The notes beneath the pieces are model-generated. The model had not been told where the DNA came from. It did not search any database and worked only from the letters and a program-made list of their open reading frames with translations. The position numbers and the translations under genes are program-made. A stretch of DNA of 64,000 nt from an uncultured Chlorobiota bacterium. Its GTDB lineage: Bacteria; Bacteroidota; Ignavibacteria; UBA10030; UBA6906. The stretch covers positions 96,181 through 160,180 of the forward strand of contig CAADGV010000012.1 of the NCBI GenBank assembly GCA_900696645.1, written 5' to 3'. This document shows, piece by piece, positions 43,017 through 52,175 of this stretch (the first letter of the stretch is position 1; the number at the start of each line of letters is the position of its first letter).

Positions 43017-44105
43017 TTAAGCGGCTTCCAAAATACTGTACAACTCCACTTCCTCTTCCTTTCCCTTCAGCTTGATTTTGCCTATGCTTTGCGGACTCAG
43101 GTACTCGGTTCGGGGAAGCCGTTTCCACAAATCTGCCGAAAGCAACAAGTCCTTTCGAAGTGTTGTACACTCTGTCCGGATGCGTGCGGCAGTATTCACG
43201 GTATCCCCGTGATAAACGATCTCCCGCTTCACATCGCCGATTTCTCCCGAAATCACGGGTCCATAGTGGTAGCCTGCCTTGAATTCCGGAACAAACCCGT
43301 ATATCTTCTCATATTTTTCCGTATTCATGAAAATTGCGGCCGCAACTCTGAAGTAACAGGCAATGCAATTCGCATCTTTCAAACCCTTCTCCGCAGTCCA
43401 CGTTACAACCGCTTCATCACCGACATATTGATAGATCGTCCCTTTGCTTTCCACGATGGCGGGGGAAATATCGTGAAAGAAATCGTTGAGAAGTTTATGG
43501 TACCGGATATTGCCGAGTCTCTCCGCAATTGCCGTCGATGACTTGAGGTCAAGAAACATGAAGATCCGTTCCTCCTCAATCGGCTGGTGGTACTTCCCGG
43601 TGACATACATCAGCAATGCGTTGTGGCCGAGAAGCCGGTTGACCTGCCTGACGAAATTGATGAGGAAACTGGCGACAAGGGCATATACGATAACGCGAAC
43701 GAATTCCCCCTCCCACAAAAATATCTGGAACTTCGGGGAGTAAAATGCAGCCGAAAGAGAGACGTCATGCATCCAGGAGGAATGTACGAGAATAACATAA
43801 AAGACCGTACCAACAATCAGCACAACGTAGAACAGCGTGCGCAACGTGATGATAACACTGAACGACAACTGCTGGCGATACCGCGAGAAGAGGAACACGT
43901 CGGCGACGGATGTGCCGAAGCCGAGAATACATCCGATGACTACACCGTTGAGCAGTGTGTGCACGTGAAACTCGACAAACACGAGAACATACGCCATGCC
44001 TACGACGGTCATAGCGAGGGTTGCGTTGACGATTGACCGGATTTGCTGTTCGCGCTGTGAGGTCAAGCGGAAAGGTGATGACGGGTTCGTCAGCGATCTA
44101 TCCAT
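43017..44105 (-). CDS. Membrane class III adenylate/guanylate cyclase
   Basis: A 362-residue protein with four or five N-terminal transmembrane helices (about residues 28-165) and a C-terminal class III nucleotide cyclase domain. The two metal-binding Asp sites are in IFMFLDLKSSTAIAERLG and YQYVGDEAVVTW. GEIGDVKREIVYHGDTVNTAARI contains the transition-state Asn/Arg region. It should make cAMP (or cGMP) at the inner membrane. The membrane part may sense a signal or only anchor. Its start lies inside the upstream LOG gene by 16 bases, indicating translational coupling. Confidence 0.88.
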   Translation of the reverse strand: MDRSLTNPSSPFRLTSQREQQIRSIVNATLAMTVVGMAYVLVFVEFHVHTLLNGVVIGCILGFGTSVADVFLFSRYRQQLSFSVIITLRTLFYVVLIVGTVFYVILVHSSWMHDVSLSAAFYSPKFQIFLWEGEFVRVIVYALVASFLINFVRQVNRLLGHNALLMYVTGKYHQPIEEERIFMFLDLKSSTAIAERLGNIRYHKLLNDFFHDISPAIVESKGTIYQYVGDEAVVTWTAEKGLKDANCIACYFRVAAAIFMNTEKYEKIYGFVPEFKAGYHYGPVISGEIGDVKREIVYHGDTVNTAARIRTECTTLRKDLLLSADLWKRLPRTEYLSPQSIGKIKLKGKEEEVELYSILEAA

Positions 44106-44662
44106 TTGTCAGGGAGAGAAACCTGCGGAGCCCTTAATCGGCTGAGAAGCATTTCGGCATTCTCCTCAACGTGCAGGAGATTCAAATGTTCAGCCTTGAC
44201 GAAACGTTCGGCAACCGTATGCCTCAAGAAGTTGGTTAAAGCGTTGAAGTACCCGCCGACATTTAACAATCCCACCGGTTTAGTCAGATAGCCAAGCTGG
44301 TTCCATGTTATTACTTCAAACAACTCATCGAGTGTTCCTGTACCGCCCGGCATTGCCACAAACGCATCCGCCAGCTCGTACATTGTTGCCTTTCTGATGT
44401 GCATGTCTTTCACAACGTGCAGTTCGGTAAGTGCATCGTGAGCAACCTCTTTGCGCATCAGTGCTTCAGGAATCACGCCGACTGCGTTGCCGCCGTTTGA
44501 GAGTACGGCATTGGCAAGATGTCCCATAAGGCCGACCTTCCCGCCGCCGAAAATCAACGTAATGCGCCGTTGAGCAAGAAGGGTTCCGAATGCCTGTGCG
44601 GCATGAGCATACGCGCCATTGGCTCCGGGACTCGAACCGCAGAAAACACAAATGGAATTCAT
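44090..44662 (-). CDS. LOG/TIGR00730-family nucleotide 5'-monophosphate phosphoribohydrolase
   Basis: A 190-residue Rossmann-fold protein of the lysine-decarboxylase-like/LOG family. It opens with SICVFCGSSPGANGAYAHAA, then TLIFGGGKVGLMG, and carries the signature MPGGTGTLDELFEVITWNQLG, where the PGGxGTxxE motif binds the phosphate. Family members hydrolyse cytokinin riboside or other purine nucleotide monophosphates to base plus ribose 5-phosphate. In non-plant-associated bacteria the role is probably nucleotide salvage or damage control. Overlaps the cyclase gene by 16 bases. Confidence 0.9.
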   Translation of the reverse strand: MNSICVFCGSSPGANGAYAHAAQAFGTLLAQRRITLIFGGGKVGLMGHLANAVLSNGGNAVGVIPEALMRKEVAHDALTELHVVKDMHIRKATMYELADAFVAMPGGTGTLDELFEVITWNQLGYLTKPVGLLNVGGYFNALTNFLRHTVAERFVKAEHLNLLHVEENAEMLLSRLRAPQVSLPDKWIDR

Positions 44663-44770
44663 GTGATGATTTTTTGAGGAGTTGTTGGAGAGATGAGAAC
44701 CGGAAAGTTCTCGAGATATTCACAAGCAATATAGGCAGAGTTGAAATAGGATGGTAGTGGGAGAGGTTTC

Positions 44771-44809
44771 GTCCCGCCTGCGGGACTCCCATGCAGGGGG
44801 GAGTCCCGC
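44771..44809. other. Two mutually exclusive hairpins in an intergenic leader
   Basis: GTCCCGC (44771-44777) can pair with GCGGGAC (44780-44786). Alternatively GCGGGACTCCC (44780-44790) pairs perfectly with GGGAGTCCCGC (44799-44809). The middle segment is shared, so only one can form at a time. It lies between the lipoprotein stop (44818) and the LOG start (44662) on the minus strand. No T-run is present. Confidence 0.5.
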
Positions 44810-44817
44810 GAACTTTA

Positions 44818-45318
44818 TTACTTCTCATCCGGCAGCGGTTTCAGTTCACGAGGCTCGATCCTTAAGGCTTGTTTCAAGCCTGCGTTCGGGCCGCTGATCA
44901 CGGTCATCTCCACACTCCTGATGTTATCCGGCTTTGCGAATGTAACTGTGAATGTTGCCTTATCCAACTCGCCGGTCTCAGGCTTCGTTGATCCTGCGGT
45001 ACGAATTGCCCTCGGATTATCAACGGCGACAGTCGATACGGCACGCCCCTGTTCGTCCAATGCCTTCAGCACCACATCTCCTTCAGTATGAATTGTCGGA
45101 CTCGGAACACCCATTGCCCGGAACGGCATTGCTGAGTAGCCTTCCTTCGTTGCTTCAATCCGGACGAGCAAAACAGGGACGGGCGTATGAAGGGTTCGCG
45201 TCGTCGGCATATTCTCGGGATCAGATTTGAAATCCCCCATTTCCTTCTCTTGCACGTTGTCGCGATTGCTGCACGAGAAGAGGAGGAGTGTCGTCAAAAA
45301 CAGAACTGTCGTTTTCAT
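44818..45318 (-). CDS. Small lipoprotein of unknown function
   Basis: A 166-residue protein with a lipoprotein signal (MKTTVLFLTTLLLFSCSN, lipid-modified Cys at about 17). The mature part is beta-rich with an Ig-like look (PVPVLLVRIEATKEGYSAMP, GDVVLKALDEQGRAVSTVAV, ATFTVTFAKPDNIRSVEMTV). I do not recognise the family. The start overlaps the stop of the M64-like gene by four bases (ATGA), and the pair are likely envelope partners. The longer frame would run into that gene and lacks the signal. Confidence 0.75.
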   Translation of the reverse strand: MKTTVLFLTTLLLFSCSNRDNVQEKEMGDFKSDPENMPTTRTLHTPVPVLLVRIEATKEGYSAMPFRAMGVPSPTIHTEGDVVLKALDEQGRAVSTVAVDNPRAIRTAGSTKPETGELDKATFTVTFAKPDNIRSVEMTVISGPNAGLKQALRIEPRELKPLPDEK

Positions 45319-46418
45319 GGCGTCTCCAGTTGTGAATAGAACCAACTGATTCGGTTGATGCACGTCCGTTCGAAGTCGGGCATTGCTGCGTCGCCGTCGT
45401 TCAGCATGATGCATGTGAGCGAGCTGGGCTCGGGCCTCCACCAACTTCCCTCAATATTCTGGCAATCGGCGGCAGGCCAGCCGTTCGATGTATTATATGA
45501 CTCACAGTTTGATTTCGAGTTGTAATTGTTATGGTGCGGATCGCTCGACGTGTTGTGTCCACCGCCCGAATATTCATCCATCAATTTGAATGCGGCGTGG
45601 CCGCTCTCGTGTGCCGCTGTGCCGATATTTGTTGGCTCGGTACCGAAGTTGCCACCGCTGGCCCAGTCTCGCTTCACTGTCGTATGAATCACGGCAGCAT
45701 GATCGATGATGGTGGAATTCTGCACGCTCGATGGAATATCCATTGTTCTGGGGCTGGCGTCGAAATCGCTGATGAACCCGCGCTGCGGCGAGTAGTAGAA
45801 CTGCCAGTATTTCTTCCCCATCTTCACGCCATTATTGATATGATAGCCGTCGAAAATGAGTGCTTCGAGATCGGGAAGCATGTTGCGCGCTGTTGCATAG
45901 TCCGTTCTATCGGCAACGAAGCAAACGTCAATCCGTTCGGCCGGGGCTCCGTTGCCCCACAGTGGAATGGGATTGTTGCCGAACGGCCAATCGCCTGCAG
46001 CAAACGACCACTCCTCCTGCTTCGAGTTTCCCTTCTTGTCCGTCACTCTGAACAGGAACGTGAGAAACGTCGAAGCCGGAAATCCTGTGAGTGCGTGAGT
46101 TTCATTGATGCTCGTCGGGTTGGAGGGGAAATTCCACGTCTTCACGAGACCCCACGTGCCGTTGTTCCGCTTTGTTGCCGTTTGCATGCCGTTCACAACG
46201 GAGAGGGCATACTCATAGACATACAGCCTGGCCTGGCTGATGCCGTCGCCGTCGGTCGCATTGACGGTGAAGTCGACGGACTGGTTGTTTGACGGATGAA
46301 GCGGTTTGTATCGCGTCGACATCCGTGTCATCGATGCGCAGCCCGTCAAGTAGATAACGGAAGCAGCCAGTACTACTGCAAACACTCCGCGCCGCGCAAC
46401 GATCCGCATTGGATTCAT
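45315..46418 (-). CDS. M64-like (IgA peptidase family) zinc metalloprotease lipoprotein
   Basis: A 367-residue lipoprotein; the lipobox LTGC places the lipidated Cys near residue 27. The N-terminal 130 residues are Ig-like (VDFTVNATDGDGISQARLYV, FLFRVTDKKGNS). The C-terminal domain resembles M64 peptidases: RIDVCFVADRTDYATARNML, then the zinc site AAHESGHAAFKLMDEYSGGG with His270, Glu271, His274 and the DEY triad typical of M64, and CIMLNDGDAAMPDFERTC. It probably acts in the periplasm or on the outer membrane. Coupled by a 4-base overlap with the small lipoprotein gene. Proteolytic activity is inferred from an intact HExxH. Confidence 0.8.
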   Translation of the reverse strand: MNPMRIVARRGVFAVVLAASVIYLTGCASMTRMSTRYKPLHPSNNQSVDFTVNATDGDGISQARLYVYEYALSVVNGMQTATKRNNGTWGLVKTWNFPSNPTSINETHALTGFPASTFLTFLFRVTDKKGNSKQEEWSFAAGDWPFGNNPIPLWGNGAPAERIDVCFVADRTDYATARNMLPDLEALIFDGYHINNGVKMGKKYWQFYYSPQRGFISDFDASPRTMDIPSSVQNSTIIDHAAVIHTTVKRDWASGGNFGTEPTNIGTAAHESGHAAFKLMDEYSGGGHNTSSDPHHNNYNSKSNCESYNTSNGWPAADCQNIEGSWWRPEPSSLTCIMLNDGDAAMPDFERTCINRISWFYSQLETP

Positions 46419-46535
46419 AGCACACCTCGCACTTTGGTGATTGATGATCCCCCCATTACGTTTTCCGTATGCCCAGTATACTTCATTCCTGCAACTGACA
46501 CCATGCCGCAGGTACGGTATTCGTCGGAACGATGG

Positions 46536-49500
46536 CTAACCTCTCAACCAATTTGCAAGCATGTTGTATTTCTCTGTCAGCCAGCTCATTACGGGATGGC
46601 CGAACAGCGCATCGGCTCCGAGAGCAGCCAGCAGAATAAAAGCAGAAACAAGTAGTGTAACGAGAAGCCGGAGCCAGAACTTCCTCCCTTTGATGAAATC
46701 GCTGATCAGAAAGATCAGAAAATTCATTCCCAACGTAATCGCTGCAAGCGTAATACCCAATTGCTGCATCGGAGTATTCGTGAGAAGAGTCCCGGAAACA
46801 ATCAGCAACGCTTCGAACACATACAGAACCTTGAGCCAATGCCGCACGAGAAGGTTAACGAGGCTGCCCGGCACCGCAACGATAACAAGTCCCCAAAAAA
46901 CCTGACCCAGCCGGGCAATCCACGAGCCGCCCGATTTGGAGAGGTTACGTTTTTCGGATAGTTGCTCAAGCATTTTGCCGATAATGCGACTCGCACGCGA
47001 CATCGTCTTCAACGTCGCTTCCGGATTTGCGGTACGGTTAACCGAATAACTTTCCCTGAAAAACTGCAAGAGACTCTCTTCCTTCAGAAGGAGGCGGAAC
47101 AGCGCCTCAGCTTTGGAATTGACCGAGTCGCCGTATTGTTTATCAACAAGCTCACGTAGTTTCTCGACGTCGTCAATTCCTTTTGACTGAACCAATGACT
47201 CGGCAAGTACTTTGCTGAGCGTTCGGACATCCTGCGGACGCAAGTCTTCCTTGAGAATTTCCTCCTGTGCCTCTTGAATCAGCTTGTCGCGCAGTTCTTT
47301 ATGCACATCGCCGGGCAGCAATGAGCTGATGATGCGCTCCGCTCCGTCAAGTCTTCCCCACAAAATATCATTCTCACGCCAGACACGATCGAGAAACGCG
47401 CCAAAATTCCCCAACGCTGTGCCGGCAAGTTTCTTCCTGCCGTCGGGTTTTGCGCTTTCTTCTCTCTCATTGATCAAGCTTGTCGCATCTTCAGGACTTA
47501 TCCGTATCACCTCAACGACATCAAGCTCTCCCGCATCGGCACTGTACAGCACGGGAAATGTGATCATGTCATAGTCATCGTAGAATTGATAGTAGTGGAA
47601 GAGACACTCGCGGGCTCTTCGCTCGGGGGAGTTGGCAGACAAGGAAGATTTTTTGGGATTCAGTGCCTCTGAACAAATTTCGGACGCCTTCCCCGTCGCT
47701 TTGAAAATGAACGACGATAATTCCCCGGCAAGAGTCGTGAGGCCTCTTTCCAAAGACTTTTGCTGCAGAAGATGTTTCGCTTCATTCATGCGGAAATTCT
47801 CGGTCGGCTCATTGAGCAGCTTCTTAATTTGATCCGGCGTGATGCCGGTACCGACAACAAACCGGTGAAGCGGATTCTTTTCCTGACGGGCACGCAATGC
47901 ATTACGGGCACCGGTCAACACGGAGTACGCGGAAGCAAGCGACCCCCTGATGTTCAGAAGTTCCTGACGGAATGCGGTCTCGTTCAGATCCTTCAGGTCG
48001 TACTTCCTGCCGATATTATCGAGAACAGCCTCAGCATCACGACCGCCGCCGTGCAGAACGTCAAGCTTGCCTTGGACGAACGCGAGCCGCCTCAGCCTGT
48101 AGCCGAGGTCGAATTCGAGCAGGAATCTGTTTTCCGTAGCCCGTGTGTCTTTCCGTTCCTTGTAGATTGTGTAGTGCATACTTCGCCATGCGCGCACAAG
48201 GTAGCGGATTCCCAGCAGTTGGTCGGAGTCTTCATCCAGTCCCGATGCGCGGGCGATGAGTTCGGCAATCTGATCTGTTACAGAACCAACTTTAAGACGT
48301 TGATAGCCGCCGTACGCAATGCCCTTCTTCCGTATCATCTCCGCCAGATCCTGCTCGGCCCACTTCGGACCGGGAAGTGATTCGGAGCGATCTCCCTCGT
48401 TGCCGTATTTGACATCCACTTCGATGCCGGTGGTAATGCGGCTGATGCGTTCGATGAGACTGTTGCGTTGCAGAACGCGTTGCAAATCTTCACGAATTGT
48501 TTCATAGCGGGGAAGAACAAGAAGCGCGGCATTGACATTTTCCAATGCATCCGGTTTCTCGGTTGAGACCCCCGACTGCTCAGGATGCTCGGGAGCCGGT
48601 TCGATGTAAATCAGTTTTCTGTCAACCGGAAAATCGGCCTGACGCGTCATCAACGCATCAATTGCATAGCTGAAGGGCTTGTTATCAAGGTAGCCGCCGT
48701 CGCCGAACGACCGGGCACTGAACCGAATCTCGGAGGATGAACGGTAACCCTCGATGAACCGCGCCCAACGATCACTGGCAGAAGTACTGGAAGGATCATC
48801 GTTGTACGGCGGAATTCGTTTCACGATTCCGTCAATGTCGTCCAGCCGCATCGGCTCGAATGCAAACGGAAAGGACGACGTGCAGCGGGCCGCAAACGCA
48901 AGAAACGGATTAAAATCCTTCATGAAGTCGTTGCGAATCGATTCGCCGTCATCCGTCATCCGGTCAACGTAATCCGTCTGTGCTTCCGTCTGCGATGCCG
49001 TCGTGTAGTATTTGAAATGAAACACGTTCTTGTGTCTTCGCTCGTACACAACAGCATCGGCGAGCCGGAGCGGCACGGTAACGCCGCGAATATCTGTTGC
49101 AGTCACGAAGAGATCAACTTCGGTTCCGTAGGGCGATTGCGCAACGGGCGTGCTGGCACGTGACTTTTCCATATCGTCGAACGCCTTCAGCAGCTTCAGA
49201 TACATCCGGTTGCTGTTCAGAAGGGATTGGGGTTGGCGTTGGCGGGTCAGAGGCAGATTCTTCACTGACTCCTTGTCGTTCAGCAAGAGCGCGAGATCTC
49301 CTTCTTCAACCCATAACTGTTTCAGGTTGTTCATCAATTGATTGTTGGCAAGTGCCTTGGCAAGAAAGATGGCATTGATGCCGCCGGCGGATGTTCCGGA
49401 GAGAATGTCGACCACAAATCGCGTCCTGATCGGATCGTCTGGAAGCGATTCCCGGAAAATTTCCTCGTGATTGCTGATGATCTGTCCGAGCTTTCGATAG

Positions 49501-49715
49501 ACTCTTTCCGTGCCGGACAATTGATCGTTGGAGAAGAGGGGGTCATCGGGGCGTTTGTTGTCGGCGGGGGCGGTTGCGCGTACGAGATGATACAACTCCT
49601 GCGCAATACCATTGATGTAAATGGCGAGCGAAACGCCGCCATACATCACTATTGCAAAACGGACTTCCTGGGTATATGCACAACGCGGCGATGAGGACGG
49701 TGCGGGGGTGGACAT
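46536..49715 (-). CDS. Patatin-like phospholipase/acyl hydrolase with DUF3376 and C-terminal membrane helices
   Basis: A 1059-residue protein. The N-terminal patatin domain has MYGGVSLAIYINGIAQELYH (oxyanion loop), nucleophile Ser109 in LSGTSAGGINAIFLAKAL, and the catalytic Asp in SFGDGGYLDNKPFSYAI near residue 340. Patatins cleave acyl chains from phospholipids. The middle is a long helical region of the DUF3376 type (RLRRLAFVQGKLDVLHGGGR). The last 120 or so residues contain about four transmembrane helices (FWGLVIVAVPGSLVNLLV, LLIVSGTLLTNTPMQQLGIT, FLIFLISDFIKG). The combination suggests a membrane-bound lipase acting on the inner leaflet. Substrate and trigger are unknown. Confidence 0.85.
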   Translation of the reverse strand: MSTPAPSSSPRCAYTQEVRFAIVMYGGVSLAIYINGIAQELYHLVRATAPADNKRPDDPLFSNDQLSGTERVYRKLGQIISNHEEIFRESLPDDPIRTRFVVDILSGTSAGGINAIFLAKALANNQLMNNLKQLWVEEGDLALLLNDKESVKNLPLTRQRQPQSLLNSNRMYLKLLKAFDDMEKSRASTPVAQSPYGTEVDLFVTATDIRGVTVPLRLADAVVYERRHKNVFHFKYYTTASQTEAQTDYVDRMTDDGESIRNDFMKDFNPFLAFAARCTSSFPFAFEPMRLDDIDGIVKRIPPYNDDPSSTSASDRWARFIEGYRSSSEIRFSARSFGDGGYLDNKPFSYAIDALMTRQADFPVDRKLIYIEPAPEHPEQSGVSTEKPDALENVNAALLVLPRYETIREDLQRVLQRNSLIERISRITTGIEVDVKYGNEGDRSESLPGPKWAEQDLAEMIRKKGIAYGGYQRLKVGSVTDQIAELIARASGLDEDSDQLLGIRYLVRAWRSMHYTIYKERKDTRATENRFLLEFDLGYRLRRLAFVQGKLDVLHGGGRDAEAVLDNIGRKYDLKDLNETAFRQELLNIRGSLASAYSVLTGARNALRARQEKNPLHRFVVGTGITPDQIKKLLNEPTENFRMNEAKHLLQQKSLERGLTTLAGELSSFIFKATGKASEICSEALNPKKSSLSANSPERRARECLFHYYQFYDDYDMITFPVLYSADAGELDVVEVIRISPEDATSLINEREESAKPDGRKKLAGTALGNFGAFLDRVWRENDILWGRLDGAERIISSLLPGDVHKELRDKLIQEAQEEILKEDLRPQDVRTLSKVLAESLVQSKGIDDVEKLRELVDKQYGDSVNSKAEALFRLLLKEESLLQFFRESYSVNRTANPEATLKTMSRASRIIGKMLEQLSEKRNLSKSGGSWIARLGQVFWGLVIVAVPGSLVNLLVRHWLKVLYVFEALLIVSGTLLTNTPMQQLGITLAAITLGMNFLIFLISDFIKGRKFWLRLLVTLLVSAFILLAALGADALFGHPVMSWLTEKYNMLANWLRG

Positions 49716-49816
49716 GAAGTCTCCGGGGGATGTTGATAAAAGAACAGCAGTAATTCGGGAAGAATCTTACTCAAACCAACATCGAATGTCAAGCCTTTAG
49801 CCCGGACTCACGCAAC

Positions 49817-50263
49817 CTATTGCGGGTATGACCTCACAAGTCTGTTAATCCAGCGATGAACGGCGTGAATCGATTTGACCGGCTCGGTGAACATTAAGAT
49901 GCATTGCCCGTGAATGAGATTGAGGCCGTGTTGCTTCGCAAACGCAATCGCTTTATCGGATTCCGCCCCTTGTTGCAGCCAGATGTTGGTGATGCCTTTT
50001 GTGTGAGCCCGGACAACGATTTCCGCGGCAGCTTCGGGATGAACAACAATCACGAGGGATTTGACCGATTCCGGTAATTCGTCGACACGTGCAAAACATG
50101 AAACACCTTCCACCGAAGGAAGATGCGCCGAGACCGGATAGACTGCAAAACCCTTGTTTTTCATCTCACGAAAGATGATGTTGCCGAATTTTCTGCTGTT
50201 GCGCGAAACGCCGACAACTGCAAATGCCTGAGAAGCGAAGAATTGTTCAATTGATGTTTTCAT
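49817..50263 (-). CDS. CoA-binding domain protein
   Basis: A 148-residue single-domain protein of the COG1832/CoA_binding family: QAFAVVGVSRNSRKFGNIIF, KGFAVYPVSAHLPSVEGV, VKSLVIVVHPEAAAEIVV, NIWLQQGAESDKAIAFAKQH and NLIHGQCILMF. The fold is the Rossmann-like CoA-binding domain of succinyl-CoA synthetase alone, without a ligase domain. Function is not established; it may be a redox- or CoA-responsive regulator. Stands alone, 101 bases from the patatin gene. Confidence 0.87.
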   Translation of the reverse strand: MKTSIEQFFASQAFAVVGVSRNSRKFGNIIFREMKNKGFAVYPVSAHLPSVEGVSCFARVDELPESVKSLVIVVHPEAAAEIVVRAHTKGITNIWLQQGAESDKAIAFAKQHGLNLIHGQCILMFTEPVKSIHAVHRWINRLVRSYPQ

Positions 50264-50397
50264 AACGTTCTACCTGATTTGTCCGAAGATTAGAATTTCT
50301 TAACCGGATTCTCTTTTCGATTCAAAATATCTATGTTGGGATTGTCACATCTTCTAAGACCGCGTCTTCGTATGGTTTGTGTAGAAAGGGGAGTTCC

Positions 50398-51204
50398 ATG
50401 ACCAGAGTCTTGTTTTCAGTTCTTGTTGTCCTGCCATTGTTTCTGTTTTCATCATGTGTGAAAGATGATAACCCGGCCGCTCCGGATCCTGAAGAGCAGA
50501 CGGGAACACTTATCATTCGCATGACGGATAGCCCGATAGCGTTCGACTCGGTCCTTATCCGGGTTGACAGTGTTCGCATTCATGCCAGCAACTCCGATAC
50601 GCTTTCTTCAGGATGGCACACCATAAACCGGACGCGCGCTATCTACAATCTCCTTTCGCTGACGAACGGTGTAGATACCGTCATCGGCAGGGCACCGCTT
50701 CCTCCGGGAACATACTCCCAGCTTCGACTCCACATTGGCAACGGAAGCCGCGTGGTTGTTGGAGGCGTCTCTCATCCTCTCACCATTCCGAGCGGATCGC
50801 AAAGCGGTTTGAAACTCAACGTACATGCAACAATTCAACCGAATATCGCCTACACACTGCTTCTTGATTTCGATGCTGCCCGATCGATTCTCCGGACAGG
50901 CAATGGCAGCTTCAGCCTCAGGCCTGTTCTCCGCGTCGTAACGACGGCACAAACAGGCACAATCAGCGGGCATGTTGTGCCAGTATCGACGCGTCCGATT
51001 ATCACCGCCTATAACGCCACGGATACGATCTCTACAATGGCGGATGCGTCGGGGGCATACACACTGGCGTATCTCCCGCCTTCATCATACTTCGTGAGCT
51101 ATGTGTCTACGGATACGACATACCGCGATTTTACTGTAGCAGGCGTTATTGTCTGGGCCGGTGTTACCACTCCGTTGGGCACAATAACGCTGCAGCCGCG
51201 GTAG
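50398..51204 (+). CDS. DUF4382 lipoprotein with carboxypeptidase-regulatory-like domain
   Basis: A 268-residue lipoprotein (signal TRVLFSVLVVLPLFLFSSC, lipid Cys about 20). Residues 37 to about 185 match DUF4382 (TLIIRMTDSPIAFDSVLIRV, LLSLTNGVDTVIGRAPLPPG, YSQLRLHIG, YTLLLDFDAARSI). A short CarboxypepD_reg-like beta domain follows (GTISGHVVPVSTRPIITAYN, DASGAYTLAYLPPSSYFVSY). Surface or periplasmic, of unknown function. The ATG at 50398 has a good ribosome site (AAAGGGGAG); the upstream start at 50377 does not. Convergent with the next gene across 26 bases. Confidence 0.87.
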   Translation: MTRVLFSVLVVLPLFLFSSCVKDDNPAAPDPEEQTGTLIIRMTDSPIAFDSVLIRVDSVRIHASNSDTLSSGWHTINRTRAIYNLLSLTNGVDTVIGRAPLPPGTYSQLRLHIGNGSRVVVGGVSHPLTIPSGSQSGLKLNVHATIQPNIAYTLLLDFDAARSILRTGNGSFSLRPVLRVVTTAQTGTISGHVVPVSTRPIITAYNATDTISTMADASGAYTLAYLPPSSYFVSYVSTDTTYRDFTVAGVIVWAGVTTPLGTITLQPR

Positions 51205-51230
51205 GTATCGTCGGGAGACCCTGTCAGCCG

Positions 51231-51953
51231 TTACTCCAAAGCATGCTCCAACACTTGATACTCCGTGTGCATTTTTTCGATCGCGGATGTGATCGTTTCC
51301 TTGTCGTTTGACTCTACCGCAACCGCCAATTCATCCACCGAGGCAGAGAGAGTGGCGCGCTTCTCGACAAAAACGGGCTCGATTGCTTTTCGTCTCTCCG
51401 GCAAGGTTACGTTGTTCAACAAGCCCATTTTGTCCTTGAGAGCTAAGACGGATTTCTTGATATTCTGGAGATGATACTCCGGAAGATAGTAGTGGTACAG
51501 CGGGTAGAGAACCGTATGAAACGCATCAAGTTCCGGCAACGGCGGACGTACCACACGTACAAGCTTCTCGTACTGGGCGTGCAGGTTCTCCGCGACATCA
51601 AGCAGGTGTTTGTCGTTTTTCTCCTTCACTGCATTTTTGTACTCAGCGACAATGTTCTGCAGTTGCCCTACGCCTTTCGCCCACGCCTCCTTCTTGTCCC
51701 GCAGGATTCCCGGCAGCTCAGCGCTTGAAACAGCTTCTGTATACTTTTCAATTTCCGGGAGCAATGAGATAAGCATCGCAATATCCTTCTCCGGCCAGGC
51801 AGTATGCCAGAGTTGGAAGATAACAGTATGAAACTCCTTCAGCGCGGGAACTTCAGCTTTCAATTCGGCGCCAAGTTCGTGCGATTTCTCCTGGGCGCTG
51901 CACGAAACAATCGACAGAAAAAATAGTACGGCAATGTAATGAATCCGATTCAT
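51231..51953 (-). CDS. Lipoprotein with two 104-residue helical repeats and conserved His
   Basis: A 240-residue lipoprotein (signal ends LSIVSCSAQ, Cys about 18). Not recognised by family. The mature chain is all helix and splits into two clear repeats: residues 41-133 (FHTVIFQLWHTAWPEKDI ... LHAQYEKL) and 145-237 (FHTVLYPLYHYYLPEYHL ... MHTEYQVL). Each repeat has His at the same offsets: 42, 50 and 125 in the first and 146, 154 and 229 in the second. The spacing suggests two equivalent four-helix-bundle-like units that may bind metal or haem. A role in periplasmic metal binding or sensing is inference. Confidence 0.75.
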   Translation of the reverse strand: MNRIHYIAVLFFLSIVSCSAQEKSHELGAELKAEVPALKEFHTVIFQLWHTAWPEKDIAMLISLLPEIEKYTEAVSSAELPGILRDKKEAWAKGVGQLQNIVAEYKNAVKEKNDKHLLDVAENLHAQYEKLVRVVRPPLPELDAFHTVLYPLYHYYLPEYHLQNIKKSVLALKDKMGLLNNVTLPERRKAIEPVFVEKRATLSASVDELAVAVESNDKETITSAIEKMHTEYQVLEHALE

Positions 51954-52175
51954 TGTGACCTCTATGATTTTGTTGTTGATGTAGAAAGAACAGATGGGAA
52001 GAAGAGAGTTTTTGTCAGACCTAACTTCGCTCGGAATCAGCGTGTGTCATCCAATCCTGAGATCAGGCTTCTGTGTGTTTGAAATTGCGCATTCAGCCTG
52101 ACACCGATTTCCTGCAGGCACAAGAAAGACAATCAGCGTCGGGATCATCAACCACTCTGCACGTGCCGGACGCCG

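Noticed and set aside
45531..46292. 253-codon plus-strand frame opposite the M64-like protease
   Set aside because: Antisense shadow; the minus frame has a lipobox and zinc site.
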